Positions 28,043 to 36,155 of a stretch of 64,000 bases of DNA are shown in pieces. The notes beneath the pieces were generated by a model that was not told the origin of the DNA, searched no databases, and saw nothing but the letters and a program-made list of their open reading frames with translations. The stretch's first letter is position 1. Each line of letters begins with the position of its first letter. The DNA comes from Prevotella sp. Rep29 (lineage in GTDB: Bacteria; Bacteroidota; Bacteroidia; Bacteroidales; Bacteroidaceae): NCBI RefSeq assembly GCF_019551475.1, contig NZ_CP047159.1, positions 2,170,001-2,234,000 of the forward strand. The letters run 5' to 3'. A program made the position numbers and the translations under genes.

Positions 28043-28528
28043 TTATTTGTCGTCTTCGGTATGATGGTTTTCCTTCGCATAATAATAGTTGTCATTGTTA
28101 TACACCTTGCGCAGGTAGAATCTTGCGAGGTCATACCCTGTGTCATAATCAACGAAATAGCCCTCTATCACTTCACCGAGGCGGTCTGTCCCCGGGAGCC
28201 AATTACAGTCCATCACAATGTATCGATGCGAATCGGAGTAGTGGAGAATAATGGTTCTATCTTGTACCCACCACTCGAAATATGTACGAGTAGTATGTCC
28301 ATACGACCAACCTTTGGATGTTTCATAACCATATCCAGAGGTGGCATAATAGCCGTCTTGGAAAAACTCAATTGTGGTGCTATAATCCTGACTATCTGTA
28401 GTGATGTTTCCTTGCCACACCCCATCCAGATAATAAGCCAAGCGTTCGTCGTCGTTCTGACAACTCATCAGGGAAAAGGACAGTACTGCCATGAGTACGA
28501 GGGTCCAGGTTGTAGTAAATCGTTTCAT
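28043..28528 (-). CDS. Small lipoprotein, lipocalin-like
   Basis: 161 residues with lipobox LMSC (Cys23). After it come LDGVWQGNI and TTIEFFQDGYYATSGYG, then alternating Tyr/Trp-rich strands, the pattern of the small lipocalin-like lipoproteins of Bacteroidetes. The C-terminus is acidic and His-rich (KENHHTEDDK). No close relative is recognised and no function is proposed. It is monocistronic with its own promoter. Confidence 0.6.
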   Translation of the reverse strand: MKRFTTTWTLVLMAVLSFSLMSCQNDDERLAYYLDGVWQGNITTDSQDYSTTIEFFQDGYYATSGYGYETSKGWSYGHTTRTYFEWWVQDRTIILHYSDSHRYIVMDCNWLPGTDRLGEVIEGYFVDYDTGYDLARFYLRKVYNNDNYYYAKENHHTEDDK

Positions 28529-28558
28529 AATTTATCGTGTTATTGATTATTTCTGATG

Positions 28559-28588
28559 CAAAAATAATGCTTTTATAAGAATCTCCAA
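28559..28588 (-). promoter_or_regulatory. Promoter of the lipocalin-like lipoprotein gene
   Basis: Minus strand TTG (28586-28588), a 19-bp gap, TATTTTTG (28559-28566). The box ends 30 bp before the start codon. Confidence 0.65.
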
Positions 28589-28745
28589 AAAGTAAATTCC
28601 ATATTTTTCAGTAGGAATTCCCCTATTGATGACGGGAGAGACGGCGAAATGGCTGACCATACCGACAAAAAGGCACTGCAAAAAACCAGATTTTCATCAG
28701 TCTAATGGGCGTGACAAAAACACATTTTTCCGGGAAGAGCGGGAA

Positions 28746-28970
28746 TGTATATATATACAGAATCACCGTATATCTATACAAAAAAAGCAAGGGGTCAACT
28801 CTTGTTTTCCAAAAGTGCCACTTTTAGGATGCAAAAGGGGAACTTTTAGCCTCTAAAAGTGCCACTTTTAGAAGCCAAAAGTGGCACTTTTGAAAACCCA
28901 TACTTAACCACTTGATTTCCAAAACATTACAAAACACCACCCTTTTTCTCATCGAATGCATATTTATGCA
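28746..28970 (-). repeat. 22-bp-periodic palindrome element, copy C (inverted)
   Basis: Units of the AAAAGTGSCACTTTT type start at 28811, 28833 (AAAAGGGGAACTTTT variant), 28855 and 28877. The perfect flank TGCATATTTATGCA (28957-28970) ends exactly 79 bp beyond the end of the last unit, matching the 79-bp spacing of the other copies when read on the minus strand. The double flank is on the left: TGTATATATATACA (28746) and CGTATATCTATACA (28767). It occupies the spacer between two divergent genes. Confidence 0.87.
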
Positions 28971-29078
28971 ATCGGAAATGGAAGGAAATGTCAGCGTCCG
29001 CCATGAAAAGAATGGTCAAAAAAGTTGCGAAGGAATACCCCATTTTGGTAAAGAACACGAAAAAAAGCGACAACACGC

Positions 29079-29109
29079 TTGGCAAAACAAACGAATATTT
29101 GTAACTTTG
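29079..29109 (+). promoter_or_regulatory. Promoter of the plug-domain protein gene
   Basis: TTG at 29079-29081, a 20-bp gap, TAACTTTG at 29102-29109. The box ends 10 bp before the ATG at 29120, implying a leader of only a few nucleotides. Confidence 0.65.
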
Positions 29110-29119
29110 TCCAAACAAG

Positions 29120-31180
29120 ATGAACGCAACAAGAGCCATTAAGACCGTCCTGCTGTTTGCCTTTCTGGCAAATATGCCTGCCCTTGCCCAGGAGCCGGCA
29201 ACGGTCATTGACCGCATTGTGCAGCAAATCAGGCTTTTCCCGCAGGAGAAAACCTATATGCACACAGACGCTTCCGACTATGCACCGGGCGACAGGATAT
29301 GGGTAAAGGTCTATATCGTGAACGCCCTGACACACGAGCCGACGGAGGAAAGCCACTACGTGTATGTGGAACTGACGGACGATGAGGGACTGACCGTCAA
29401 CCGCGTGAAACTGATGAACCGCGAGGGCATATATGCCGGATTTGTTGATATACCCACTACGGCTGTCAGCGGGAAATACCACCTCCGCGCCTACACGGAG
29501 ATGATGACCGAGCTGAAAGGCTATGAAGACATGAAAAGCATCTACGTCACAGGGAAGACGAAGGCTGACAAGAAAGGAAAAGCGGGCGGCTCGCCATCTG
29601 CAAACAAGCACATCCCACAGAAGATTCACTACGAGCGACAGGGTGAGAACATCAAAATCCGCATCGACCGGAGCCTCCACCACAAGGAGTTCTACCTGCT
29701 GGCTCACTGCCGCGGATACCCTTTCCTCACCCGAAAGATGAACAGCTCACAGACAATCGTGCTGCACCGCGACTCACTTCCCGCCGGAGTGGTTTCGCTC
29801 CTGTTGTTCGACACGAAATGGAACCTCCTCGCCCAGCGCCAGCTGTTTAGCAAAAACGATGCGGAGCGCTGTCAACTCACACTCTCAACAGACAAAGACA
29901 ACTACCGAACGACGGAGCAAGTCAGACTGAAACTGGAAGCCCCCCAACTGAGGGAGGGCGAACGGGCAGATCTCTCCATCTCCGTCACCGGTCCCATCAC
30001 GACCAAAGGGCATCGCCCTTCGTCGATTCTCGCGCATCTGCTGCTCGCCAGCGACGTGAAAAACGGCATCGGACGCCCGGAATGGCACTACGACCATCCC
30101 GAAACGACTGACACGCTCATCGCCAATCAGGCGTGGGAACGATATGACATCGGAGAAGTGGCGAAAGGAAAACTCAGACAACCGACGCTCACTCCCGAAA
30201 GTTCACAGACACTCTCAGGCAAGGTGCGCACGCTAATCTTCAAGAAGCCCGTCAAGAAAGCTGTCGTCACACTCATCTCCCCGCAGACCGGCAGATTCGC
30301 TATCACCAATACCGACGAGCACGGATTGTTTACCTTCACCGGCATCGACTCACCCGAAAACACGACTTTCGTCCTGAAAGCCGAGACGGAGAAAGGCAAC
30401 GAGCGCATCGAACTGCAAGTAAAAGACCAAGTGTTCCCCGAATTCCCGGCAACAGCCCACAAGGACGACGAACCATACAAAGCCCACGAACACGAAGACA
30501 TTTCGCTCGACTCGCTGATGATGCTCTACAACGACGGCATCTTCCTCGAGAGCGTAGAGGTAAAGGGCATCCTCCGCAATTCCGCCAGCGAAGGAGATGC
30601 CTATGCACGGGCGTCCGACTTCTCGTTCGGACTGCACCAGATAGAGGAGTTTGGCGTCACCTGCCTGCACGAACTACTCCGACGGATTCCCGGCATATTC
30701 CAACACGACGGACAGTTCTACCTCCGTGCCAGCACCAGCATCTACGGCGACAACCCCATCGTTTTCGCCATCGACGGAGTGCTCATGGATGCAGACTACG
30801 ACTTGGACAACATACAGATGCAGGACGTGGCACGCGTGGATGTCTTCAAGACCGGTTCCACGGTCCTGTGGGGCGCACGCGGCGGTAGCGGTGTCGTGTC
30901 CATCACCACCAAAAACGGAGTATATGCGACCGAACAAGTGGAGAAGGTCAATCAGAAGAAGGTGACCCCATTAGGCTTCCAGCGAGACATGCCTTTCCAC
31001 CACCCGTCAGGCATGAGAAAGACCCTCTACTGGAATCCCAACATCACGAGCGACACACTGGAGTTCGTCGCCTCAGAGATTCCCGGCGAATGCCGCATCA
31101 TCGTTGAAGGAGTGACCAGCGAAGGCAGACTGATTCACGAAGAGCATCTCGTCAAGGTGGGAAATACGCTCCCTGAATAA
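29120..31180 (+). CDS. Secreted protein with MG2-like, regulatory-like and TonB-plug-like domains but no barrel
   Basis: 686 residues. Signal peptide (about 1-23). Residues about 40-130 (KTYMHTDASDYAPGDRIWVK, then GKYHLRAYT) look like a macroglobulin MG2-type domain. Residues about 365-435 (LSGKVRTLIFKKPVKKAVV to FTFTGID) resemble a carboxypeptidase-regulatory-like domain. Residues about 500-610 (LRRIPGIF, FAIDGVL, VDVFKTGSTVLWGARGGSGV, VSITTKNG) are a TonB receptor plug. The roughly 600-residue barrel of a receptor is absent and the protein ends soon after the plug. It is probably periplasmic or surface-exposed; the family recurs in Bacteroidetes but its role is unknown to me. Confidence 0.75.
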   Translation: MNATRAIKTVLLFAFLANMPALAQEPATVIDRIVQQIRLFPQEKTYMHTDASDYAPGDRIWVKVYIVNALTHEPTEESHYVYVELTDDEGLTVNRVKLMNREGIYAGFVDIPTTAVSGKYHLRAYTEMMTELKGYEDMKSIYVTGKTKADKKGKAGGSPSANKHIPQKIHYERQGENIKIRIDRSLHHKEFYLLAHCRGYPFLTRKMNSSQTIVLHRDSLPAGVVSLLLFDTKWNLLAQRQLFSKNDAERCQLTLSTDKDNYRTTEQVRLKLEAPQLREGERADLSISVTGPITTKGHRPSSILAHLLLASDVKNGIGRPEWHYDHPETTDTLIANQAWERYDIGEVAKGKLRQPTLTPESSQTLSGKVRTLIFKKPVKKAVVTLISPQTGRFAITNTDEHGLFTFTGIDSPENTTFVLKAETEKGNERIELQVKDQVFPEFPATAHKDDEPYKAHEHEDISLDSLMMLYNDGIFLESVEVKGILRNSASEGDAYARASDFSFGLHQIEEFGVTCLHELLRRIPGIFQHDGQFYLRASTSIYGDNPIVFAIDGVLMDADYDLDNIQMQDVARVDVFKTGSTVLWGARGGSGVVSITTKNGVYATEQVEKVNQKKVTPLGFQRDMPFHHPSGMRKTLYWNPNITSDTLEFVASEIPGECRIIVEGVTSEGRLIHEEHLVKVGNTLPE

Positions 31181-31217
31181 TTCTGTGGAGGAAAAGTGTT
31201 ATTTGAAAAAGAATTCC

Positions 31218-31225
31218 TATCTTTG
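31218..31225 (+). promoter_or_regulatory. -7 box of the gpx-trxB operon
   Basis: TATCTTTG, 36 bp before the glutathione peroxidase ATG. No good -33 TTG is seen at 19-21 bp. Confidence 0.5.
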
Positions 31226-31261
31226 CAGAAAGATTATTAACGTAATAACAGATATCGAGAA

Positions 31262-31816
31262 ATGAAAACGATTTATGAATTCTCTGTCAAGGACAGAAAA
31301 GGACAAGACGTATCGCTCAGAGCATACGCAAACGAAGTTGTACTCATCGTTAATACCGCCACGAAATGTGGATTCACTCCGCAATATGACGAACTGGAAA
31401 AACTGTATGAGAAATATCATGCCGAAGGGTTTGAGGTGCTGGACTTCCCCTGCAACCAGTTCGGTCAGCAGGCACCAGGCACCGACGAGTCGATTCACGA
31501 GTTTTGCAAACTGACATTCGGGACGAAATTCTCGCGCTTCAAGAAAGTGAAAGTGAACGGTGAGGATGCTGACCCGCTCTTCAAATTCCTTAAAGAACAA
31601 AAAGGTTTCGCCGGTTGGGACATGGAACATCCGATAGCTCACATCCTCGACGACATGCTGTCGAAAGAAGACCCTGACTACAAGGAGAAATCAGACATCA
31701 AATGGAACTTCACCAAATTCCTTGTCAACAAGAAGGGACAGGTCGTTGCTCGTTTCGAACCGACAGAGAAGATAGAGAATATCGAGAAGCAGATTGTTGA
31801 ACTGCTGAAAGCTTAA
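31262..31816 (+). CDS. Glutathione peroxidase-family thiol peroxidase
   Basis: 184 residues, full length for the family. Peroxidatic Cys36 lies in NTATKCGFTPQY, with the second motif DFPCNQFGQQ and the WNFTKFLV motif. It uses Cys rather than selenocysteine. Such bacterial enzymes usually take electrons from thioredoxin rather than glutathione. The gene is 21 bp upstream of a thioredoxin reductase gene on the same strand, which supports that route. It reduces hydrogen peroxide and organic hydroperoxides in the cytoplasm; no signal peptide is present. Confidence 0.93.
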   Translation: MKTIYEFSVKDRKGQDVSLRAYANEVVLIVNTATKCGFTPQYDELEKLYEKYHAEGFEVLDFPCNQFGQQAPGTDESIHEFCKLTFGTKFSRFKKVKVNGEDADPLFKFLKEQKGFAGWDMEHPIAHILDDMLSKEDPDYKEKSDIKWNFTKFLVNKKGQVVARFEPTEKIENIEKQIVELLKA

Positions 31817-31837
31817 AATCCCCAGCAAAGAAGTTAT

Positions 31838-32770
31838 ATGGAACACGTTAAATGTTTGATAATCGGCAGCGGACCTGCCGGTTACACTGCTGCCATCTAC
31901 GCCGGACGCGCCAACATCAATCCCGTACTCTATTGCGGACTGCAGATGGGTGGTCAACTGACGCAGACAACCATCGTTGAGAACTTCCCCGGCTATCCCG
32001 AAGGGGTGGATGCCAACCAGATGATGATGGAGTTTCGTCAGCAGGCGGAGCGTTTCGGTGCCGATATTCGCGACGGCATCATCGTGAAAGCCGACTTCTC
32101 GAAACGTCCCTATCGGCTGACGACCGACCGCAATGACGAACTCGAAGCCGACACGGTCATCATCGCTACCGGTGCCAGTGCCAAATATCTGGGGCTGGAC
32201 GACGAAAAGAAATACAACGGTCAGGGTGTCAGCGCCTGTGCCACCTGCGACGGTTTCTTCTATCGCAAGAAAGTCGTTGCCGTGGTCGGTGGCGGTGACA
32301 CTGCTTGTGAGGAAGCCACGTATCTGGCACAACTCTGTTCAAAGGTGTATATGATTGTGCGCAAGCCCTACCTTCGTGCGTCAGACATCATGAAGAAGCG
32401 CGTTGAAAGCAATGAGAAGATTGAGATTCTCTATGAACACAACACGCTGGGACTCTATGGAGAAAACGGTGTCGAAGGTGCTCACCTCGTTAAGCGAAAA
32501 GGCGAGGCAGACGAAGAGCGCTACGACCTGCCCATCGACGGTTTCTTCCTGGCCATCGGACATCAACCGAACACCGAGATTTTCAAGGAGTGGCTGGAGT
32601 TGGACGAGACGGGCTACATCAAGACGCAGGGCGACACACCACGCACCAATATTCCCGGTGTGTTTGCCGCCGGCGACTGTGCCGACCCGCACTACCGGCA
32701 GGCTATTGTTGCTGCCGGCAGCGGTTGCAAGGCGGCACTCGAAGCAGAGCGATACCTGCAAACTTTGTAG
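31838..32770 (+). CDS. trxB: Thioredoxin-disulfide reductase
   Basis: 310 residues, normal length. FAD-binding GSGPAGYTAAIYAGR at the N-terminus, redox pair Cys134/Cys137 in ACATCDGFF, NADPH-binding VVGGGDTACEEA, and the C-terminal FAD motif GVFAAGDCAD. It passes NADPH electrons to thioredoxin and probably indirectly to the neighbouring peroxidase. It is second in a two-gene operon; tandem repeats follow the stop directly. Confidence 0.97.
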   Translation: MEHVKCLIIGSGPAGYTAAIYAGRANINPVLYCGLQMGGQLTQTTIVENFPGYPEGVDANQMMMEFRQQAERFGADIRDGIIVKADFSKRPYRLTTDRNDELEADTVIIATGASAKYLGLDDEKKYNGQGVSACATCDGFFYRKKVVAVVGGGDTACEEATYLAQLCSKVYMIVRKPYLRASDIMKKRVESNEKIEILYEHNTLGLYGENGVEGAHLVKRKGEADEERYDLPIDGFFLAIGHQPNTEIFKEWLELDETGYIKTQGDTPRTNIPGVFAAGDCADPHYRQAIVAAGSGCKAALEAERYLQTL

Positions 32771-33003
32771 AGGAAGCCCCCTCCAACCTCCCCCCACTAG
32801 GGGAGGCTTCTAACTTGCTTGAGAAAAACTCGGTTGAAAATATATTTGATAAGAGTATAGAGGAGCCCCCTCCAACCTCCCCCCACTAGGGGAGGCTCTA
32901 ACTTGCTTGAGAGAAACTCGGTTGAAAATATATTTGATAAGAGTATAGAGGAGCCCCCTCCAACCTCCCCCCACTGGGGGAGGCTCTAACTTGCTTGAGA
33001 GAT
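32771..33003 (+). repeat. Tandem 88-90-bp repeats behind trxB
   Basis: Two and a half nearly identical copies begin at 32771, 32861 and 32949. Each has a C/G hairpin (CCTCCCCCCACTAGGGGAGG) followed by an AT-rich tail with GTTGAAAATATATTTGATAA. The third copy ends at about 33003 where the terminator begins. The hairpin resembles the GC-rich elements at 14236 and 52311. Confidence 0.85.
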
Positions 33004-33008
33004 AAGAA

Positions 33009-33045
33009 AAAAGCGGTATCTGTTTTATCAGCAGATACCGCTTTT
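33009..33045. terminator. Bidirectional terminator between trxB and the symporter gene
   Basis: AAAAGCGGTATCTG (33009-33022) pairs perfectly with CAGATACCGCTTTT (33032-33045), with A-run before and T-run after. It serves trxB on the plus strand and overlaps the end of the minus-strand symporter gene. Confidence 0.9.
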
Positions 33046-34464
33046 CTTATGCATCAATCCCGATAGGAATAACCCGACGAACGTCAGCAACCCGTTCAAC
33101 AACAGCAACTCATAACCAAACTGATAGCCCCACCATGCTTTCGTGGCACTGTCAATCAAGAAGCAAATGACAGGTGCTGCAACAGCAATATAGGGCACCA
33201 GTCGGTCGTTGACCGGACGACGGGTGAGCAGACCGAATGCAAAGAGTCCGAGCAGCGGACCGTAGGTATAGCCGACAATCGTATAAATCGCATCAAGCAT
33301 GCTCGATGAGTTCACTATGCGGAAAGTCATGATAAACAGCATGAAAACCACCGCCATCGCCAGATGCACCCGCTTACGCAATGTTTCATCGCTGTCGCGC
33401 TCACAGATGTCCACGCAAAAACTGGTAGTCATGGCTGTCAGTGCTGAGTCGGCACTGGAAAACGATGCCGCCACAACACCTATCGAGAAGAATATCACGA
33501 CCGCCTCGCCAAGCATCCCGGTAGCAGCAAACATCGGTAGCAGTTCGTCGCCGCGGGTTGGCAGGGCCAGCCCCTCTTTCTGTGCCAACAAGAGCAGCAG
33601 TACGCCCAAACCCAAGAACAGCAGATTCACAGGAACAAAGGCGAAACCATAGGTGCACATATCTTTCTGCGCCTCACGCAACGTCTTGCACGTCAGATTC
33701 TTTTGCATCATGTCCTGGTCAAGTCCCGTCATGACGACCACAATGAAGATTCCGCTGACGAACTGTTTCCAGAAATTCTGTGTGGAAAACCAATCGTCGA
33801 ACACAAATATCCGGCTATGACTATCTGCTGCAACTGCTGTCACAGCCTCAGCGGGAGTCATTGACAAAGCACTGATTACGTGGATGATAATCAACGTCAG
33901 CGCCGCCAGCATGCACAATGTCTGAAACGTGTCCGTCCAGACCAGGGTCTTAATGCCTCCACGTCGGGTGTAAAGCCATATCAGCGCCACCATTATTACA
34001 ACCGTGAGAGGGAAGGGCACACCCATGTCATCAAGCACAAAGCGCTGTAACAGAATGCACACGACATAGAACTTAATTGCTGCTCCTGCCATTTTCGACA
34101 ACAGGAAGAATGCTGCTCCCGTTTTATAGGAGCGCTTGCCGAGCCGATTCTTCAGATAAGTATAGATGGTCGTCAGGTTCAGTCTATAATAAACGGGAAG
34201 CAGGACAAATGCCACGACGAAATAACCAAAGATAAAACCGATGCACGTCTGAAGATAAGTCATGTCTGATGCCATCACCATTCCCGGAACCGAGACGAAT
34301 GTAACGCCGGAAATGGAAGCACCAACCATTCCAAACGCCACCATATACCATGGCGAACGACGTTCTCCACGATAGAAAGCCGCGTTTCCGGCACGGCGAG
34401 ATGTCAGTCGGCTGACCGCCATCAAAAGTCCAAAATAGATAAGAACAGCAAGTATAATGCTCAT
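33028..34464 (-). CDS. Sodium:solute symporter (SSS family)
   Basis: 478 residues from ATG 34464; a GTG two codons upstream is possible but less likely. It has many hydrophobic segments (about 13 expected for the family). The family start is clear: MSIILAVLIYFGLLMA, then SPWYMVAFGMVGASISGVTF, the LeuT-fold TM1 region. It couples uptake of an organic solute to sodium entry across the inner membrane; the substrate (sugar, sialic acid, amino acid or other) cannot be told from the sequence. Divergent from trpB2. Its -7 box ends 8 bp before the start. Confidence 0.85.
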   Translation of the reverse strand: MSIILAVLIYFGLLMAVSRLTSRRAGNAAFYRGERRSPWYMVAFGMVGASISGVTFVSVPGMVMASDMTYLQTCIGFIFGYFVVAFVLLPVYYRLNLTTIYTYLKNRLGKRSYKTGAAFFLLSKMAGAAIKFYVVCILLQRFVLDDMGVPFPLTVVIMVALIWLYTRRGGIKTLVWTDTFQTLCMLAALTLIIIHVISALSMTPAEAVTAVAADSHSRIFVFDDWFSTQNFWKQFVSGIFIVVVMTGLDQDMMQKNLTCKTLREAQKDMCTYGFAFVPVNLLFLGLGVLLLLLAQKEGLALPTRGDELLPMFAATGMLGEAVVIFFSIGVVAASFSSADSALTAMTTSFCVDICERDSDETLRKRVHLAMAVVFMLFIMTFRIVNSSSMLDAIYTIVGYTYGPLLGLFAFGLLTRRPVNDRLVPYIAVAAPVICFLIDSATKAWWGYQFGYELLLLNGLLTFVGLFLSGLMHKKSGIC

Positions 34465-34472
34465 AAGCACTG

Positions 34473-34480
34473 CAAAATTA
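34473..34480 (-). promoter_or_regulatory. -7 box of the symporter gene
   Basis: The minus strand reads TAATTTTG, ending 8 bp before the ATG at 34464. This supports the 34464 start and a nearly leaderless message. No clear -33 element. Confidence 0.45.
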
Positions 34481-34522
34481 TAAAAAACGGGCGATTATAT
34501 AAAAATCTTTTGCGAAAAAATT

Positions 34523-34551
34523 TTGCGACAAGAAAAAATGCTTTACCTTTG
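34523..34551 (+). promoter_or_regulatory. Promoter of the trpB2 gene
   Basis: TTG at 34523-34525, an 18-bp gap and TACCTTTG at 34544-34551, 30 bp before the ATG at 34582. It lies inside the upstream extension of the ORF, which argues for the later start. Confidence 0.65.
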
Positions 34552-34581
34552 TTCGCACATTTATTAAAACAACTTGACAGA

Positions 34582-35946
34582 ATGAAACAACAGAAACGTT
34601 TTCTCTTACAAGAGAACGAAATTCCCACGCAGTGGTATAACATTGCGGCAGACATGCCCAACAAACCGTTGCCACCACTCAACCCAGCCACGAAAGAACC
34701 GTTGTCGGTAGAAGACTTGGCACACATTTTCAGTGAAGAATGCTCCAAACAGGAGTTAGACACCGAGCATGCATGGATAGATATTCCTGAAGAAGTGCTC
34801 GATAAATACAAATACTATCGCTCTACCCCATTGGTGCGCGCTTACGCCCTCGAAAAGGCGCTCGACACACCCGCACATATCTATTTCAAAAACGAGAGTG
34901 TCAACCCTTTGGGCTCGCACAAAATCAATTCCGCCCTGCCCCAATGCTATTACTGCAAAAAAGAGGGTGTCACCAACGTGACGACTGAAACGGGAGCTGG
35001 TCAATGGGGAACGGCACTCAGCTATGCCGCCAAGGTGTTCGGACTGGAAGCCGCCGTCTATCAAGTGAAGATTTCCATGCAGCAAAAGCCCTACCGCTCG
35101 CTCATCATGCGTACGTTTGGAACAGCAGTGGTCGGTTCGCCATCTATGTCAACACGGGCAGGAAAAGACATCATCACTGCCGACCCGATGCACTCCGGCT
35201 CACTGGGCACAGCCATCAGCGAGGCGATTGAACTCGCCACGACGACACCGAACTGTAAATACACACTCGGATCGGTGCTTAACCACGTCGCCCTGCATCA
35301 GAGCATCATCGGACTGGAGGCAGAGAAGCAGATGGAGATGGCAGGCGAATATCCCGACACGGTCATCGCCTGTTTCGGTGGAGGAAGCAATTTCGGAGGC
35401 ATCGCCTTCCCATTCATGCGCCATAACATTCTTGATGGCAGAACGACGAAGTTCATTGCTGCCGAGCCCAACAGTTGCCCGAAACTCACCCGCGGAGAAT
35501 TCCGCTATGACTTTGGCGACGAAGCCGGTTATACACCACTACTGCCGATGTACACGCTCGGTCACGACTTTCGTCCGGCAAATATCCATGCCGGCGGTCT
35601 CCGTTACCATGGCGCCGGCGTGATTGTGAGCCAGTTGCTCAAAGACGGAATGATGAGCGCCGTGGATATTCCACAGTTGGAGAGTTTCGAAGCAGGCATC
35701 CTGTTCAGTCGCACAGAGGGCATCATCCCTGCTCCGGAAAGCAGTCACGCCATTGCAGCGACCATCCGTGAAGCAAAGAAGTGCAAGGAGACGGGCGAAA
35801 AGAAAGTTATCCTCTTCAACCTTTCGGGACACGGGCTCATCGATATGACCGCATACGACCAGTATCTCAACGGCGACCTGCGCAACTACGACATTCCCGA
35901 CAGCGAAATACAGAAGAATCTGGAAAATCTTCCAAAAGTCATGTAG
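34582..35946 (+). CDS. TrpB2-type tryptophan synthase beta chain
   Basis: 454 residues from ATG 34582; the frame extends 24 codons further but crosses the promoter. PLP lysine Lys114 in NPLGSHKINSA, and phosphate-binding loop CFGGGSNFGG. The long N-terminal region (IPTQWYNIAADMPNKPLPP) and overall length mark the TrpB2 subgroup rather than TrpB1. It condenses indole (or serine-derived intermediates) with serine to give tryptophan. No trpA or other trp genes are adjacent, so it probably works as a stand-alone indole-salvage enzyme; that is inferred from the subgroup. Confidence 0.9.
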   Translation: MKQQKRFLLQENEIPTQWYNIAADMPNKPLPPLNPATKEPLSVEDLAHIFSEECSKQELDTEHAWIDIPEEVLDKYKYYRSTPLVRAYALEKALDTPAHIYFKNESVNPLGSHKINSALPQCYYCKKEGVTNVTTETGAGQWGTALSYAAKVFGLEAAVYQVKISMQQKPYRSLIMRTFGTAVVGSPSMSTRAGKDIITADPMHSGSLGTAISEAIELATTTPNCKYTLGSVLNHVALHQSIIGLEAEKQMEMAGEYPDTVIACFGGGSNFGGIAFPFMRHNILDGRTTKFIAAEPNSCPKLTRGEFRYDFGDEAGYTPLLPMYTLGHDFRPANIHAGGLRYHGAGVIVSQLLKDGMMSAVDIPQLESFEAGILFSRTEGIIPAPESSHAIAATIREAKKCKETGEKKVILFNLSGHGLIDMTAYDQYLNGDLRNYDIPDSEIQKNLENLPKVM

Positions 35947-35960
35947 CCATGCCTATACAA

Positions 35961-36130
35961 AAAAGAGGGTGTGTCAAAATGGAGGAAGTGCGCTTCGCGC
36001 AGAAATCTCACAAATCTATCCAAAATCTTTCATTCTGTATATCAGCACTTTGATTTGTTAGATTTGTATAGATTTGTTGGATTTCTCGTCCGTAGGACGA
36101 CTGAATTCCTATTTTGACACACCCTCTTTT
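35961..36130. repeat. 170-bp MITE-like inverted-repeat element with cloverleaf symmetry
   Basis: A perfect 20-bp terminal inverted repeat: AAAAGAGGGTGTGTCAAAAT (35961-35980) and its complement (36111-36130). Inside, each arm has its own small hairpin at the matching place (TGCGC-TTC-GCGCA, 35989-36001; TCGTCC-GTA-GGACGA, 36086-36100). An inner imperfect stem follows (AGAAATCtcACAAATCTAT against the right arm). No ORF. It lies between the convergent trpB2 and mfd genes and could serve both as a terminator. No target-site duplication is obvious. Confidence 0.85.
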
Positions 36131-36155
36131 CTTATTCAGGCAGACGAACCGGCGT

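Noticed and set aside
34510..34581. 24-codon N-terminal extension of TrpB2
   Set aside because: It contains the TTG/TACCTTTG promoter; family alignment from memory begins at the later Met.
35961..36130. Complete insertion sequence between trpB2 and mfd
   Set aside because: There is no transposase ORF and only 170 bp between the inverted repeats, so at most a non-autonomous element.
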